DNA from: Sphingomonadales bacterium
GTDB lineage: Bacteria > Pseudomonadota > Alphaproteobacteria > Sphingomonadales > Sphingomonadaceae
DNA length: 43,900 nucleotides
Assembly: GCA_017309275.1 (NCBI GenBank)
Contig: JAFKLT010000092.1
Location: 1-43,900 of the forward strand
Direction: 5' to 3'
The position numbers and the translations under genes are program-made. Of the stretch, positions 1-7,618 are shown one piece after another. The notes beneath the pieces are model-generated. The model saw only the letters and a program-made list of their open reading frames with translations, did not search any database and was not told where the DNA came from. The number at the start of each line of letters is the position of its first letter. The stretch's first letter is position 1.

Positions 1-551
1 TCAAGTCCGGGATGACGAAGGCATAGGAAAGCGAGGTCAGTTTGCGACCGATTGCGGCCATTTCATCCTCCCTGTGCCGTGGGCATGGGGAAAGGCCTTT
101 CCTACAATATCCGGCTCTGTCAGCGTCGATCCCGGCTCTTTCATTCGGTGAACAAACGCGATCCGCCGGTCCTCTCACGACCGTGCGCCCACCACATTGC
201 GTGGTCCAGATCGGGGAGCGCACAGGGCTGAACTTTCCTGAACTTTGGAAGGGGGTAAACTCCGCTCTCCCACCCCAAAGCCGCCGGATCGTCCGCTGCC
301 CGTCGCGACCCTTCGTGATCCCCGGCGAAGGCCGGGGTCCAGGGCGTTAGGAAGCCGGCGCTGCGTGGTTGCGCTCTGGACCCCGGCCTTCGCCGGGGAT
401 CACGTCGAACGCTGCGGATTGGGGCTAGCCGTCCTTCCTCGTCACCCCGGACTTGATCCCGGGTCCATCCTTCGGCCGCTGTCACGGATCTCGGATCAAG
501 TCCGGGATGACGAAGCTGTGGGACGCAAGGTCGGTTTTCGACCGAAAGCGG
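1..551. repeat. Repeat-rich intergenic region, left block
   Basis: I see no credible gene here. Positions 1-18 are the right arm of a palindromic repeat cut by the window start. Positions 91-275 match 26783-26968 in inverted orientation at roughly 90 % by eye. Positions 291-405 match about 26660-26772, again inverted, and include a palindrome with GATCCCCGGCGAAGGCC-type arms at both ends. Positions 440-512 are a complete 73-bp palindromic repeat. The order of these three units is the mirror image of the right block, so the two blocks form one composite inverted repeat. ORFs predicted in it translate the repeats and are not genes. Confidence 0.85.
440..512. repeat. REP-like 73-bp palindromic element, copy 1
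   Basis: The left arm CGTCACCCCGGACTTGATCC and the right arm GGATCAAGTCCGGGATGACG are near-perfect inverted complements around a variable centre. The same design appears at 26513-26585, 27172-27245, 32008-32079 and 33540-33608, always between genes. It could form a large hairpin in RNA and may act as a transcription boundary or mRNA stabiliser; that role is inferred. Confidence 0.8.
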
Positions 552-1199
552 CTATTCGCGCAGCCCGCGCAGCGCGGCGCCCGCGGCGAACGGCCCGATC
601 ACCGTCAGCAGCAGGCTCGATGCCGCGAGCAGCTTGAGCGCGCCGCGGCCCGCCGGGTCGAGCATTCCGGCGCCAAAGATCAGCATCGGCACCGCCAGCG
701 GCAGGATCAGCAGCCCGCCGATCGCGCTGCCGCCCTTCAGGTTCGCGGTCAGCGCGGCGCTCAGTACCGCCAGCGAGGCGAGGGCGGGGACCGCGATGAT
801 CAGCCCCAGTGCCAGCGTTTCGACCCGCGCGGCGTCCTGCGCCAGCAGCGCGGAGGCGGGGAGCAGCGCGATCAGCAGCGGCAGGCCAAAGCCGATCGCG
901 TGTGCCATTATCTTGATCGCCGCGATCGCCTCGTCCGCGAAGCCGCGCACCGCGAGCTGATCGAGCACGCCCGCCTCGCGGTCGGGGCGGATCAGGCGGT
1001 CGATCGGCAGCAGCGCGGCAAGCAGCGCCGCGACCCAGATCATCCCGCCGCCCGTCCGCGCGAGCAGTGGCGCGTCGGGCCCGACCGCAAAGGGAAAGGC
1101 CGTCGCGACGAGCAGGAAGAACAGCACCGGCAGCCACAGCGCCCCGCTGCCCCACGCGCGGCGCAGGTCGCGCCAGAAGAGGGCGATCAGCGCGGTCAT
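552..1199 (-). CDS. ccmB: Heme exporter protein CcmB
   Basis: 215-residue integral membrane protein, the permease subunit of the CcmABCD apparatus, which works with CcmA in releasing holo-CcmE during cytochrome c maturation. About six hydrophobic segments are visible (near residues 19-40, 52-66, 98-120, 128-150, 157-180 and 188-210), separated by short charged loops such as the IRPDREAGVLDQL stretch typical of CcmB. Length matches the family. The ATG at 1199 overlaps the ccmA stop as ATGA, so the two are translationally coupled. No ccmC, ccmD or ccmE follows; the next 550 bp are repeats, so the rest of the cluster must lie elsewhere. Confidence 0.9.
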   Translation of the reverse strand: MTALIALFWRDLRRAWGSGALWLPVLFFLLVATAFPFAVGPDAPLLARTGGGMIWVAALLAALLPIDRLIRPDREAGVLDQLAVRGFADEAIAAIKIMAHAIGFGLPLLIALLPASALLAQDAARVETLALGLIIAVPALASLAVLSAALTANLKGGSAIGGLLILPLAVPMLIFGAGMLDPAGRGALKLLAASSLLLTVIGPFAAGAALRGLRE

Positions 1200-1780
1200 G
1201 CCAGCGCTCCCATGTCCAGCTCGCGCAGATCGGGAATCGCCAGCGCGAAATGCGATGCCAGCAGCACCGCGCCGCCGTTCGACCGATGCCTGGCGATCGC
1301 GCCGACGAGGCGCGCCTGCGCCGCGTCGTCCATTCCGTTCGCGGGTTCGTCGAGCAGCCAGATCGGCGCGCCGCTGGCGATCACGCGCACCATCGCGGCG
1401 CGCTTGCGCTGACCGGTCGACAGCATCGACACCGGCACCTCCGCCAGCGCCGCAAGCGCCATCTCGCTCATCGCGCGGTCGACCGTGTGCCCGTCGACCG
1501 TGTCGACGCGCGCCCAGAAATCGATCGCGCGGCGCAGCGGCAATTCGGTGTCGAGCGCCGCGGCTTCGTCGATCAGCGCGATCCGCTCGCGGCGCTCGAC
1601 CGTCCCGGCGGCGGGGCGCAGCAGGCCGGCGGCCAGGCGGATCAGGCTGGATTTCCCCGCTCCGTTCGGACCGCGCAGCCACAAGGCGTCGCCGCGCGCC
1701 AGCGTCAACGACAGGCCCTCGAACAGCAGGCGATCGCCACGGATACATGCGACGCGGTCGAGCCGGAGCAGGTCGCTCAC
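1196..1780 (-). CDS. ccmA: Heme exporter ATP-binding subunit CcmA
   Basis: 194-residue ABC ATPase that pairs with CcmB. Walker A GPNGAGKS lies at residues 37-44; the signature is the family's degenerate STGQRKR form, followed directly by Walker B in WLLDEPANGMD. It energises the Ccm complex at the cytoplasmic face of the inner membrane. I place the start at the GTG at 1780, because the frame is open further upstream into the metallopeptidase gene but homology begins with SDLLRLDRVACIRGD. This leaves 23 bp to the upstream stop. The ribosome binding site is weak, suggesting coupling with the upstream gene. The end overlaps ccmB by 4 bp. Confidence 0.88.
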   Translation of the reverse strand: MSDLLRLDRVACIRGDRLLFEGLSLTLARGDALWLRGPNGAGKSSLIRLAAGLLRPAAGTVERRERIALIDEAAALDTELPLRRAIDFWARVDTVDGHTVDRAMSEMALAALAEVPVSMLSTGQRKRAAMVRVIASGAPIWLLDEPANGMDDAAQARLVGAIARHRSNGGAVLLASHFALAIPDLRELDMGALA

Positions 1781-1803
1781 GTCGCTTTCGCGCGGATGCG
1801 CGC

Positions 1804-2235
1804 TCACGCCATATCTTCCAGCGCGTGCATGTCGTCGTCGGAAAAGCCGAAATGATGGCCGATCTCGTGGATCAGCACATGGCGCACCAGCCAGTCGAGC
1901 CGTTCGCCGCCCTCGATCCATTCGACCAGGATCGGTACGCGATACAGCGTCACCCGGTCGGGCATCCCGCCGCTCTGGTCGATGCTGCGCTCGGTCAGCG
2001 GGCGCCCTTCGTACAGGCCGGTAAGATCATAGGGATGCTCGATGTCGAGCGAGGCGAGCGTTTCGTCGTCGGCGAATTCCTCGATTCCGATCACCACACC
2101 CGTGATATGCGGCTTGAACACGTCGGGCATCGTTTCCAGCGCCGCCTCGGCCATCGCGAACAGCGCGTCGGCGTCGGGCGCGGTGCCCAGCCAGCCGGCG
2201 GGGAGGGTGGAAGGATTGCTGGTCTTGTCGCTCAT
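1804..2235 (-). CDS. Zincin-type metallopeptidase family protein (DUF1025-like)
   Basis: 143-residue cytoplasmic protein with the zinc-protease motif HEIGHHFGFSD (H123, E124, H127, D133) near the C-terminus, as in the small bacterial minigluzincin/Zincin_1 family. It has no signal peptide or membrane segment. The substrate is unknown for most members. The ATG at 2235 is chosen because homology starts a few residues later and the frame upstream runs antisense through phhB. It precedes ccmAB by 23 bp on the same strand and may share their transcript. It is divergent from phhB with about 50 bp between the starts. Confidence 0.82.
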   Translation of the reverse strand: MSDKTSNPSTLPAGWLGTAPDADALFAMAEAALETMPDVFKPHITGVVIGIEEFADDETLASLDIEHPYDLTGLYEGRPLTERSIDQSGGMPDRVTLYRVPILVEWIEGGERLDWLVRHVLIHEIGHHFGFSDDDMHALEDMA

Positions 2236-2286
2236 CGCGCCCTTCCTTATGGCGGGCGGCGCAGCTTGACCAGCGGGAGATAAAAG

Positions 2287-2574
2287 ATGGTCCAGAAACT
2301 CGACGATGCACAGCGGGCGGCGCTCTTCGCCCGCTTTCCCGACTGGACGCACGAGCCCGAGCGCGATGGTATCACCCGTCAGTTCAAGTTCGACGATTTC
2401 GCTCAGGCCTTCGGCTTCATGGCCAGCGTCGCGATCATCGCCGAAAAGATGGACCATCACCCCGAATGGTCGAACGTCTATAACCGTGTCGACATCCTGC
2501 TGACGACGCACGACGCCGACGGGCTATCGGAACGCGACGTCGCGCTTGCCGAAGCGATCGAGGGGCTGCTCTGA
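2287..2574 (+). CDS. phhB: Pterin-4a-carbinolamine dehydratase
   Basis: 95-residue protein that dehydrates 4a-hydroxytetrahydrobiopterin, recycling the cofactor of aromatic amino-acid hydroxylases. The signature [17 protein letters not shown] contains the catalytic H57-H58-P59 and is followed by H75 in [10 protein letters not shown], the expected spacing. Full family length. A GGGAGA ribosome binding site lies a few bases before the ATG. No phhA is in the window, so the partner hydroxylase is elsewhere, or the protein has a broader pterin role (for example in molybdopterin metabolism). The DUF1275 gene starts 7 bp after the stop. Confidence 0.92.
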   Translation: MVQKLDDAQRAALFARFPDWTHEPERDGITRQFKFDDFAQAFGFMASVAIIAEKMDHHPEWSNVYNRVDILLTTHDADGLSERDVALAEAIEGLL

Positions 2575-2581
2575 GCGCCCG

Positions 2582-3220
2582 ATGATCCGGTTCGACCGCT
2601 CCCACCAGCTGCTCGCCGTCGGTGTGGCGGTTCTGGCCGGCTTTGTCGACGCGATCGGCTTTGTGGAATCGGGCGGATTTTTCGTTTCCTTCATGACCGG
2701 CAATTCGACCCGCATGGCGGTGGGCGCCGCCGAATGGCACCGCGCGGCATTGCTCGCGGGCGGCATCATCGCGGTCTTCGTGACGGGGGTGGTGACGGGC
2801 GCGCTCGTCGCGGGCCGCTTTCGTGAAAGGCGTGCGGCCACGGTGCTGCTTTGCGTGACGCTCCTGCTGACGGTCGCGGCCGCTCTTCGGTTTGCCGGGG
2901 CCGACTGGCCGGCGATCCTCTGCCTCGCCTTTGCGATGGGCGTGGTGAATGCCGCGCTGGAGGGGCGCGACGGCACGATCGTCGGCGTTACCTATATGAC
3001 CGGTACGCTGATCCAGATGGGGCAAAAGATCGCCAACCGGCTGCGCGGCGAGGGCGACGGTCGGTGGCTCCATCACCTCGGCCTTTGGGCGGGGCTGGTC
3101 GGCGGCGCCATCATGGGCGCGCGCATCCTGCTATGGTCGGTGCCCTCGGCCTATGGCGCCGCGATCCTGCTGGCGGCGGCGCTGTCGCTTCGCGCGGCGC
3201 GGAGCGTCGGCGAGCGCTGA
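2582..3220 (+). CDS. DUF1275 (YoaK-like) membrane protein
   Basis: 212-residue protein with about six membrane segments. It shows the family's FVDAIGFVESGGFFVSFMTG start and the later TYMTGTLIQMGQKIANRL repeat of the same half-motif, indicating an internal duplication. DUF1275 members are annotated as YoaK-like inner-membrane proteins of unknown substrate. I use the ATG at 2582, which lies 7 bp beyond the phhB stop. An upstream in-frame ATG at 2546 would overlap phhB and adds a charged segment not typical of the family. The gene is probably co-transcribed with phhB. Confidence 0.83.
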   Translation: MIRFDRSHQLLAVGVAVLAGFVDAIGFVESGGFFVSFMTGNSTRMAVGAAEWHRAALLAGGIIAVFVTGVVTGALVAGRFRERRAATVLLCVTLLLTVAAALRFAGADWPAILCLAFAMGVVNAALEGRDGTIVGVTYMTGTLIQMGQKIANRLRGEGDGRWLHHLGLWAGLVGGAIMGARILLWSVPSAYGAAILLAAALSLRAARSVGER

Positions 3221-3329
3221 CTATCGAAGTCTGAAATTCACGCGCCTTACGCCTCCACTTTGATCGCATGGCTTGCGCCCCCCACCGACTGCCTTACAAG
3301 CGGGCCAAAGAAAAAAGGGGAACCATCGC

Positions 3330-4727
3330 ATGTCCGACAGCCTGCTGCGCCGCAAAGCCATCGTTCCGGAATCGCATGAAGGACACGGGCTGGCGCGCAC
3401 GCTCAGCTGGCCGCATCTGATCGCGCTCGGCGTCGGGGCGATCGTCGGCACGGGCATCCTGACGCTGATCGGCGTCGGTGCCGACAAGGCGGGTCCGGCG
3501 GTCATCGTCTCCTTTGCCGTTGCCGGCCTGATCTGCGCCTGCGCGGCGCTGGCCTATGCCGAAATGGCGACCATGATCCCGGCGTCGGGCAGCGCCTATA
3601 CCTATTCCTATGTCGTGATCGGCGAACTGATCGCCTGGATCGTGGGGTGGAGCCTGATCCTGGAATATTCGCTGGTGGTCAGCGCGGTCGCGGTCGGCTG
3701 GTCGGGCTATGCCGCGCCTTTGCTCCAGGCCTGGGCGAATGTGCCGATGGAATTGATGCAGGGGCCCGAACTGGGCGGCATCGTCAACCTGCCGGCGATC
3801 GCGATCATCGTGCTGGTTGCGGGCATGCTGCTCTATGGCACGCGTGAAAGCGCCACCGTCAATGCGATCCTGGTGGTGGTAAAGGTCATCGCGCTCGCGG
3901 TATTCGTCTCCGTCGCACTGCCGGCGTTCGATGCCGCGAACCTCGAACCCTTCAGCCCCTATGGCTTTGCCAAGCATATCGGACCCGACGGCGTCGAGCG
4001 CGGGATCATGGCCGCGGCGGCCATCATATTCTTTGCCTTCTATGGCTTCGACGCGATCGCAACTGCGGCGGAGGAGACGCGGAACCCCGACCGCGACCTC
4101 AAGATCGGCATCGTCGGTTCGATGTTCATCTGCGTTCTCATCTACATCGCCGTCGCGGTCGCCGCGGTCGGGGCGATCAGTTACAGTCGTTTCGCCAACA
4201 GCCCCGAACCGCTTGCGCTGATCCTGCGCGAACTGGGTCAGCCGGCGGCGGCGAAATATCTCGCCATCTCGGCGATCATTGCGCTGCCGACGGTGATCCT
4301 CGCCTTTTTCTTCGGACAGAGCCGCATCTTCTTCACCATGGCGCGCGACGGGCTGTTGCCCAAGAGCCTGGCCAAGCTGTCGGGGCGCGGGACGCCGGTA
4401 CGCATCACCATCTTTACCGCGATCGTCGTCGCGATCCTCGCAGGTTTCATCCCGCTCGCTGAACTGGCCGCGCTGGCGAATGCCGGCACGCTCGCAGCCT
4501 TTACCGCGGTCTCGGTCTGCATGCTCATCATGCGCCGCCGCGCGCCCGACGCGCCGCGCACCTTCCGCGCGCCGATGCCCTGGGTGGTCGGCGGCATCGC
4601 GGTGCTCGGCTGTATCTATCTGTTCTTCAGCCTGCCGGTGAAGACGCAGATCTGGTTCGGTATCTGGAACGTCGCGGGGCTGGCGGTCTATTTCGCCTAT
4701 GCGCGCCGCAACGCCGTGGCGAGCTGA
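3330..4727 (+). CDS. APC-family amino-acid permease
   Basis: 465-residue integral membrane protein with about twelve hydrophobic helices. The first carries the APC hallmark GVGAIVGTGI (residues 34-43), whose unwound glycines bind the substrate amino and carboxyl groups. The overall pattern (ALAYAEMATMIPASGSAYTY, FFAFYGFDAIATAAEETRNP) resembles the cationic amino-acid transporter/YfnA subgroup. Substrate specificity cannot be read from the sequence. The start is supported by an AAAAAAGGGG purine tract 8 bases upstream. It has its own intergenic region after the DUF1275 gene and ends in a hairpin at 4730-4758. Confidence 0.88.
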   Translation: MSDSLLRRKAIVPESHEGHGLARTLSWPHLIALGVGAIVGTGILTLIGVGADKAGPAVIVSFAVAGLICACAALAYAEMATMIPASGSAYTYSYVVIGELIAWIVGWSLILEYSLVVSAVAVGWSGYAAPLLQAWANVPMELMQGPELGGIVNLPAIAIIVLVAGMLLYGTRESATVNAILVVVKVIALAVFVSVALPAFDAANLEPFSPYGFAKHIGPDGVERGIMAAAAIIFFAFYGFDAIATAAEETRNPDRDLKIGIVGSMFICVLIYIAVAVAAVGAISYSRFANSPEPLALILRELGQPAAAKYLAISAIIALPTVILAFFFGQSRIFFTMARDGLLPKSLAKLSGRGTPVRITIFTAIVVAILAGFIPLAELAALANAGTLAAFTAVSVCMLIMRRRAPDAPRTFRAPMPWVVGGIAVLGCIYLFFSLPVKTQIWFGIWNVAGLAVYFAYARRNAVAS

Positions 4728-4729
4728 TA

Positions 4730-4758
4730 TCCTCCCCGTCATCGCGTGACGGGGAGGA
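4730..4758. terminator. 12-bp perfect hairpin between convergent genes
   Basis: TCCTCCCCGTCA and TGACGGGGAGGA pair perfectly around a 5-base loop, between the permease stop and the zinc-ribbon gene stop. There is no long T tract on either side, so it may be a weak bidirectional terminator or an mRNA 3'-end stabiliser. Confidence 0.55.
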
Positions 4759-4767
4759 GAAGGCGCG

Positions 4768-5079
4768 TCAGTCGAACAGGTCGCTGAGGAAGCTCTTGGT
4801 ATAGCTCTTCTTCTTGTACGGCTTGGCATAGTGCCGGTCGTCGTCGTGGCGCTGCTCGCGATACTGCGGCTGTTCGCGATATTGCGGTTGCGGCGCGGCC
4901 TGACGCGGGGGCGGGGGAGAGCCGGCGCCTTCGCTGCGCTCGATGATCTTGTCCAGCTCGCCGCGGTCCAGCCAGACGCCCCGGCATTGCGGGCAATAGT
5001 CGATCTCGATCCCCTGACGCTCCGACATCGTCAAATTCACACGGCAGGACGGGCAAAGCAGCCCCTGGGGTTCGGTCAC
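4768..5079 (-). CDS. Zinc-ribbon (zf-TFIIB) domain protein
   Basis: 103-residue protein with an N-terminal zinc ribbon: CPSC at residues 9-12 and CPQC at 29-32, then GVWLDRGELDKIIERS, the standard zf-TFIIB tail. The C-terminal half is low complexity, Pro/Gln/Arg/Tyr-rich, with a tandem QYREQ repeat and a Lys/Tyr-rich end. Function of this family is unknown; nucleic-acid binding is plausible. I prefer the GTG at 5079, because AAAGGA sits 6 bases upstream of it. An ATG at 5094 would extend it by five residues but has no ribosome binding site. Confidence 0.75.
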   Translation of the reverse strand: MTEPQGLLCPSCRVNLTMSERQGIEIDYCPQCRGVWLDRGELDKIIERSEGAGSPPPPRQAAPQPQYREQPQYREQRHDDDRHYAKPYKKKSYTKSFLSDLFD

Positions 5080-5167
5080 GGATAATCCTTTCATGGCAAG
5101 GGCGGCCGGAACGACCGCCACCGCCTTTTCAACGCCCGTCGCGGAATCGCGTTCCCACGAAGGAAAA

Positions 5168-5199
5168 GCCCCGCTCCGCCCGGGGAAGCGGAACGGGGC
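5168..5199 (-). terminator. Rho-independent terminator of the HTH/DUF2975 operon
   Basis: GCCCCGCTCCGC pairs with GCGGAACGGGGC (one mismatch) around an 8-base loop. On the minus strand the stem is followed by TTTTCCT. It lies about 20 bp downstream of the HTH gene stop. Confidence 0.7.
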
Positions 5200-5220
5200 C
5201 AGTGGGGTGCCGTGCTGTCT

Positions 5221-5430
5221 TCAGCTATCGGCTTCGAACGCCAGCAAGTCGCCGGGCTGGCAGTCGAGTTCGGTGCAGATCGCCTCAAGGGTGGAAAATC
5301 GGATTGCTTTCGCCTTGCCGGTTTTGAGGATCGACAGATTGGCCAGCGTGATGCCGATGCGGTCGGACAGGTCGGTCAGCGTCATCCGCTTTGCGTGGAG
5401 CAGATCGTCCAGTTTCACGACGATCGCCAT
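5221..5430 (-). CDS. Small XRE/YozG-type HTH transcriptional regulator
   Basis: 69-residue single-domain Cro/CI-type helix-turn-helix protein (MTLTDLSDRIGITLANLSILKTGKAKAIRF, residues about 16-45), close to Bacillus YozG. The LCQPGDLL-like C-terminal segment (ELDCQPGDLLAF) is typical of this minimal family. It is encoded immediately after a DUF2975 membrane protein, with the TGATG overlap placing its ATG inside the upstream stop. This two-gene pairing recurs widely in bacteria. I infer that it represses its own operon through the palindrome array at 5954-6037 and that DUF2975 modulates it from the membrane; neither is proven. Confidence 0.88.
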   Translation of the reverse strand: MAIVVKLDDLLHAKRMTLTDLSDRIGITLANLSILKTGKAKAIRFSTLEAICTELDCQPGDLLAFEADS

Positions 5431-5954
5431 CAGACGGTCCCTTCCAGCTCGGCGCGCATCGCGGCGCCCCGTTCGAAGACCGCGGCAAGGACGAAGACGA
5501 GCAGGATCGCGAGGATGCTGTTCAGGTCGAGCCCGCCCATGTTCGCGAATTTGCTCGTCGACACCGCGATGTGGCCCGCGACCCAGCCGAGCGGTAGCGC
5601 AAGCAACTGTACGATCACCAGGGCCCAGCCGATCCGGCGCAGCCGCCCGGCGTTCGCTGGGATGAAGGGATCGGTCGCAGCGCTCGCGACCAGCGCCTGC
5701 AACTGGCGCAGGACATAGACCGCCGCCGCCAGGATCGCCGCGAGTATGCCCAGCAGAGCGAAAAGCTGCGGCCGCATCGTCTCGGCATCCACAAAGACCT
5801 GGCTGTTCTTCGCCTCGACCGCGATGTCTGGCCATATCGCGACCAGTGCGCCGCCGGAGGCGACCACGAACAGAAATGCGGCGGCGACGAGCGCGAGCAT
5901 CAGCCACAATAGGCCGCGCGTGAAACCCAACAGGGTCGAATGGTCGGAAGGCAT
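5430..5954 (-). CDS. DUF2975 four-helix membrane protein
   Basis: 174-residue inner-membrane protein with four hydrophobic helices (about residues 14-40, 64-86, 108-130 and 143-162). It carries the DUF2975 hallmark DPFIPANAGRLRRIGWALV between helices 2 and 3. The family has no assigned activity and nearly always sits next to a YozG-type HTH gene, as here. The ATG at 5954 is preceded by purines in the operator region. The first operator copy begins at the start codon, so bound regulator could block both transcription and translation initiation. Confidence 0.85.
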   Translation of the reverse strand: MPSDHSTLLGFTRGLLWLMLALVAAAFLFVVASGGALVAIWPDIAVEAKNSQVFVDAETMRPQLFALLGILAAILAAAVYVLRQLQALVASAATDPFIPANAGRLRRIGWALVIVQLLALPLGWVAGHIAVSTSKFANMGGLDLNSILAILLVFVLAAVFERGAAMRAELEGTV

Positions 5955-6037
5955 ATCGTTCTCCGATAGTTTGCTTATCGAAGAACGATATATTTCGATT
6001 CTTTCATATCGTCAATCGATAATATCGAAAAACGATA
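5954..6037. promoter_or_regulatory. Four-copy operator array TATCG-N5-CGATA
   Basis: Four exact copies of the 15-bp palindrome TATCG-N5-CGATA lie at 5954-5968, 5976-5990, 6007-6021 and 6023-6037, with four different 5-base centres. Start-to-start spacings are 22, 31 and 16 bp. The region is strikingly AT-rich against its surroundings. Conserved arms with variable centres are what a dimeric HTH protein site looks like. The array abuts the start codon of the DUF2975-HTH operon, so autoregulation is the simplest reading. Confidence 0.8.
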
Positions 6038-6072
6038 ATCCATGGGTGCGCCGCTTTGGTTGCTGCGTACCG

Positions 6073-6393
6073 TCAGGCAGCAGCCTGCCAGTCGAACGCC
6101 AGCGGCGCCTCGCGAAACGCGAAGCGGTCGAGGTGGCGCGCCACCACGCCTTTCATTGCGTCGACATGCTCGTCGCTGCTGGCGTCGATGCGGACCGACA
6201 GCGCGTCGGCGCCCGCATCGAAGGTGACCAGCGCGTCGCCCGTCCAGGCGGCGCCGCGCGCGTCCTTGGGAAAGGTCACGGTGCCGTGGTCGGGGGTGAA
6301 GCTGACCGCGAGATTATGCTGCCAATGCTTGCAAAGCTGCTGCAGATATTTGCTCGCGTGAGCGGTGGGCACCGCTGCGATCACGCTCGCCAT
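6073..6393 (-). CDS. DUF2218 domain protein
   Basis: 106-residue soluble protein covering the whole DUF2218 family: N-terminal TAHASKYLQQLCKHWQH, central FPKDARGAAW and C-terminal DEHVDAMKGVVARHLDRFAFRE. Members are often encoded beside siderophore-interacting proteins and iron transport genes, so a role in metal handling is likely, though no activity is established. The ATG at 6393 overlaps the PadR stop as TGATG, so it is the second gene of a PadR-DUF2218 operon. A GTG one codon upstream is possible but less likely. Confidence 0.8.
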   Translation of the reverse strand: MASVIAAVPTAHASKYLQQLCKHWQHNLAVSFTPDHGTVTFPKDARGAAWTGDALVTFDAGADALSVRIDASSDEHVDAMKGVVARHLDRFAFREAPLAFDWQAAA

Positions 6394-7022
6394 CACAGCC
6401 GCTCGATCTTTTGCGCGGCTTCGTCGATCAGCGCCACCACATCGTGCAGCGTCGCTTCGTCGAGGTCGCGGTCGCCCAGCCGGTTCATCAGCACCGTCCG
6501 CAGATTGCCCATCGCGCGGCGGACCGACGCGCTGTCGGTGCGCTGGCGCTCTTCGCCGACTTGGGTCAGGCGCGCGAGGAGCCGTTCGATGCTCTCGCGG
6601 TTCGCCTCGATCTCGGCCTGGCCGGCGCTGGTGATCGCGAATAATTTCTTCGCACCGTCGCTGTCGGCCGCCTCGATCAGGCCCATGTCGCCCAACAGGG
6701 TCAGCGTGGGATAGATGACACCGGGGCTGGGCGCATAGGCGCCGCCGGTCAGTTCCTCGATCTGGCGGATCAGGTCATAGCCGTGCCGGGGTTCGTCGGC
6801 GATCAGCTTCAGCAGGACAAGGCGCAGTTCGCCGGTGTCGAACATACGCTGGCGTCGGCCGCGGCCTTCGTCGTCATGTCCGTGGCGTCCGCCACCAAAG
6901 CCGCGCCCGCCGCCGAACCCTTGTCCGAAGCCGCGGCCACCGTGGCGCATCGCCTCGCGCATCGCGCGGTGCATCGCGTGGCGATCGCCACACCCATGCC
7001 GGTTCATTCCATGTCGCATCAT
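6393..7022 (-). CDS. PadR-family regulator with His/Gly-rich N-terminus
   Basis: 209 residues. Residues 61-140 form a PadR winged helix (LRLVLLKLIADEPRHGYDLI, PSPGVIYPTLTLLGDMGLIE), followed by a C-terminal dimerisation helix. The first 60 residues are unusual: seven histidines (4, 9, 15, 18, 27, 47, 49), one cysteine at 11 and GFGGGRGFGGGRHGHDD-type repeats. E. coli YqjI, a nickel-responsive PadR repressor, has a comparable metal-binding N-terminal extension, so I infer a metal-sensing repressor. AAGGAG lies 3 bases before the ATG at 7022 and 6 before the adjacent ATG at 7019; the latter may be the true start. Confidence 0.87.
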   Translation of the reverse strand: MMRHGMNRHGCGDRHAMHRAMREAMRHGGRGFGQGFGGGRGFGGGRHGHDDEGRGRRQRMFDTGELRLVLLKLIADEPRHGYDLIRQIEELTGGAYAPSPGVIYPTLTLLGDMGLIEAADSDGAKKLFAITSAGQAEIEANRESIERLLARLTQVGEERQRTDSASVRRAMGNLRTVLMNRLGDRDLDEATLHDVVALIDEAAQKIERL

Positions 7023-7041
7023 AAACTCCTTTATGCGATTC

Positions 7042-7077
7042 GATGTGTCTAAGATATATCTTGATGTGTTTTAGACA
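7042..7077. promoter_or_regulatory. Candidate PadR operator
   Basis: Just upstream of padR are a perfect 12-bp palindrome AAGATATATCTT (7051-7062), outer inverted arms TGTCTAA (7046-7052) and TTAGACA (7071-7077), and a GATGTGT direct repeat (7042-7048 and 7063-7069). PadR proteins bind interrupted palindromes with ATGT/ACAT-like arms, so this AT-rich patch is the likely autoregulatory site. Confidence 0.65.
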
Positions 7078-7114
7078 AGAGGGTGCGACGATTTTTTTAT
7101 CTTGCGACGTCTGG

Positions 7115-7558
7115 TCAGTTTTGCGGAGAGAAGAGGAGGTGAACTAAGGGGTAGGCTCGGCCCTGGGCATCGCGCTCGGAGCGGCCGGTGGCGGTGAAAC
7201 CCATTCGTTCGTAAAAGCCGACCGCCTGGCCGTTCTGCTCGTTCACATCGGTCGTGATCGTGCCGTGCAGGCGGACGGCGTGTTCGACGAGCGCCTTGCC
7301 GATGCCTTGGCCGCGATAGGCGGGGTCGATGAACAGCGCCTCCATGCTGCTGCCGTTTAGCAGCATGAAAGCGACCGGGCGATCGTCAGCATCGACGGCG
7401 AGCCACAGCGATACCTGCGGTAGGAAGCTCCGGACCTGCTCTTCGATCGCGATCCGGTCGCCGGGGGTGAGGAAGTCATGCGTGGCGTCGACCGCCGCGC
7501 GCCAGATCTCGACGGCGCGGCTGCCGTCGGCGGATGTGGAGGGACGTATGCGGATCAT
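7115..7558 (-). CDS. yjaB: YjaB-like GNAT N-acetyltransferase
   Basis: 147 residues, the length of E. coli YjaB, and recognisably similar along its whole length: VDATHDFL, VRSFLPQVSLWLAVD, ALFIDPAYRGQGIGKALVEHAV, VNEQNGQAVGFYERMGFTATGRSE. RGQGIGKA is the acetyl-CoA pyrophosphate-binding loop. The acceptor substrate is unknown. I use the ATG at 7558, because the twelve extra codons up to 7594 have no family counterpart. The gene is divergent from the rplJL operon and stands alone. Confidence 0.88.
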   Translation of the reverse strand: MIRIRPSTSADGSRAVEIWRAAVDATHDFLTPGDRIAIEEQVRSFLPQVSLWLAVDADDRPVAFMLLNGSSMEALFIDPAYRGQGIGKALVEHAVRLHGTITTDVNEQNGQAVGFYERMGFTATGRSERDAQGRAYPLVHLLFSPQN

Positions 7559-7618
7559 GGACGGTCCCGTAAGGCTGCAGGCATCGCGCGCCAAGCCTGC
7601 TTTTGTGCCGGATGCGGC

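Noticed and set aside
141-485. Open frame rich in DPRRRPGSRA and WTPAFAGD-type peptides
   Set aside because: It is a translation of dispersed palindromic repeats; the same peptides appear in several frames and at 26472-26810. No ribosome binding site and no real homologue expected.
1067-1855. Plus-strand open frames across ccmAB
   Set aside because: Minus-strand frames have Walker motifs, a membrane-protein pattern and an ATGA overlap; the plus-strand ones are Arg/Ala-rich shadows.
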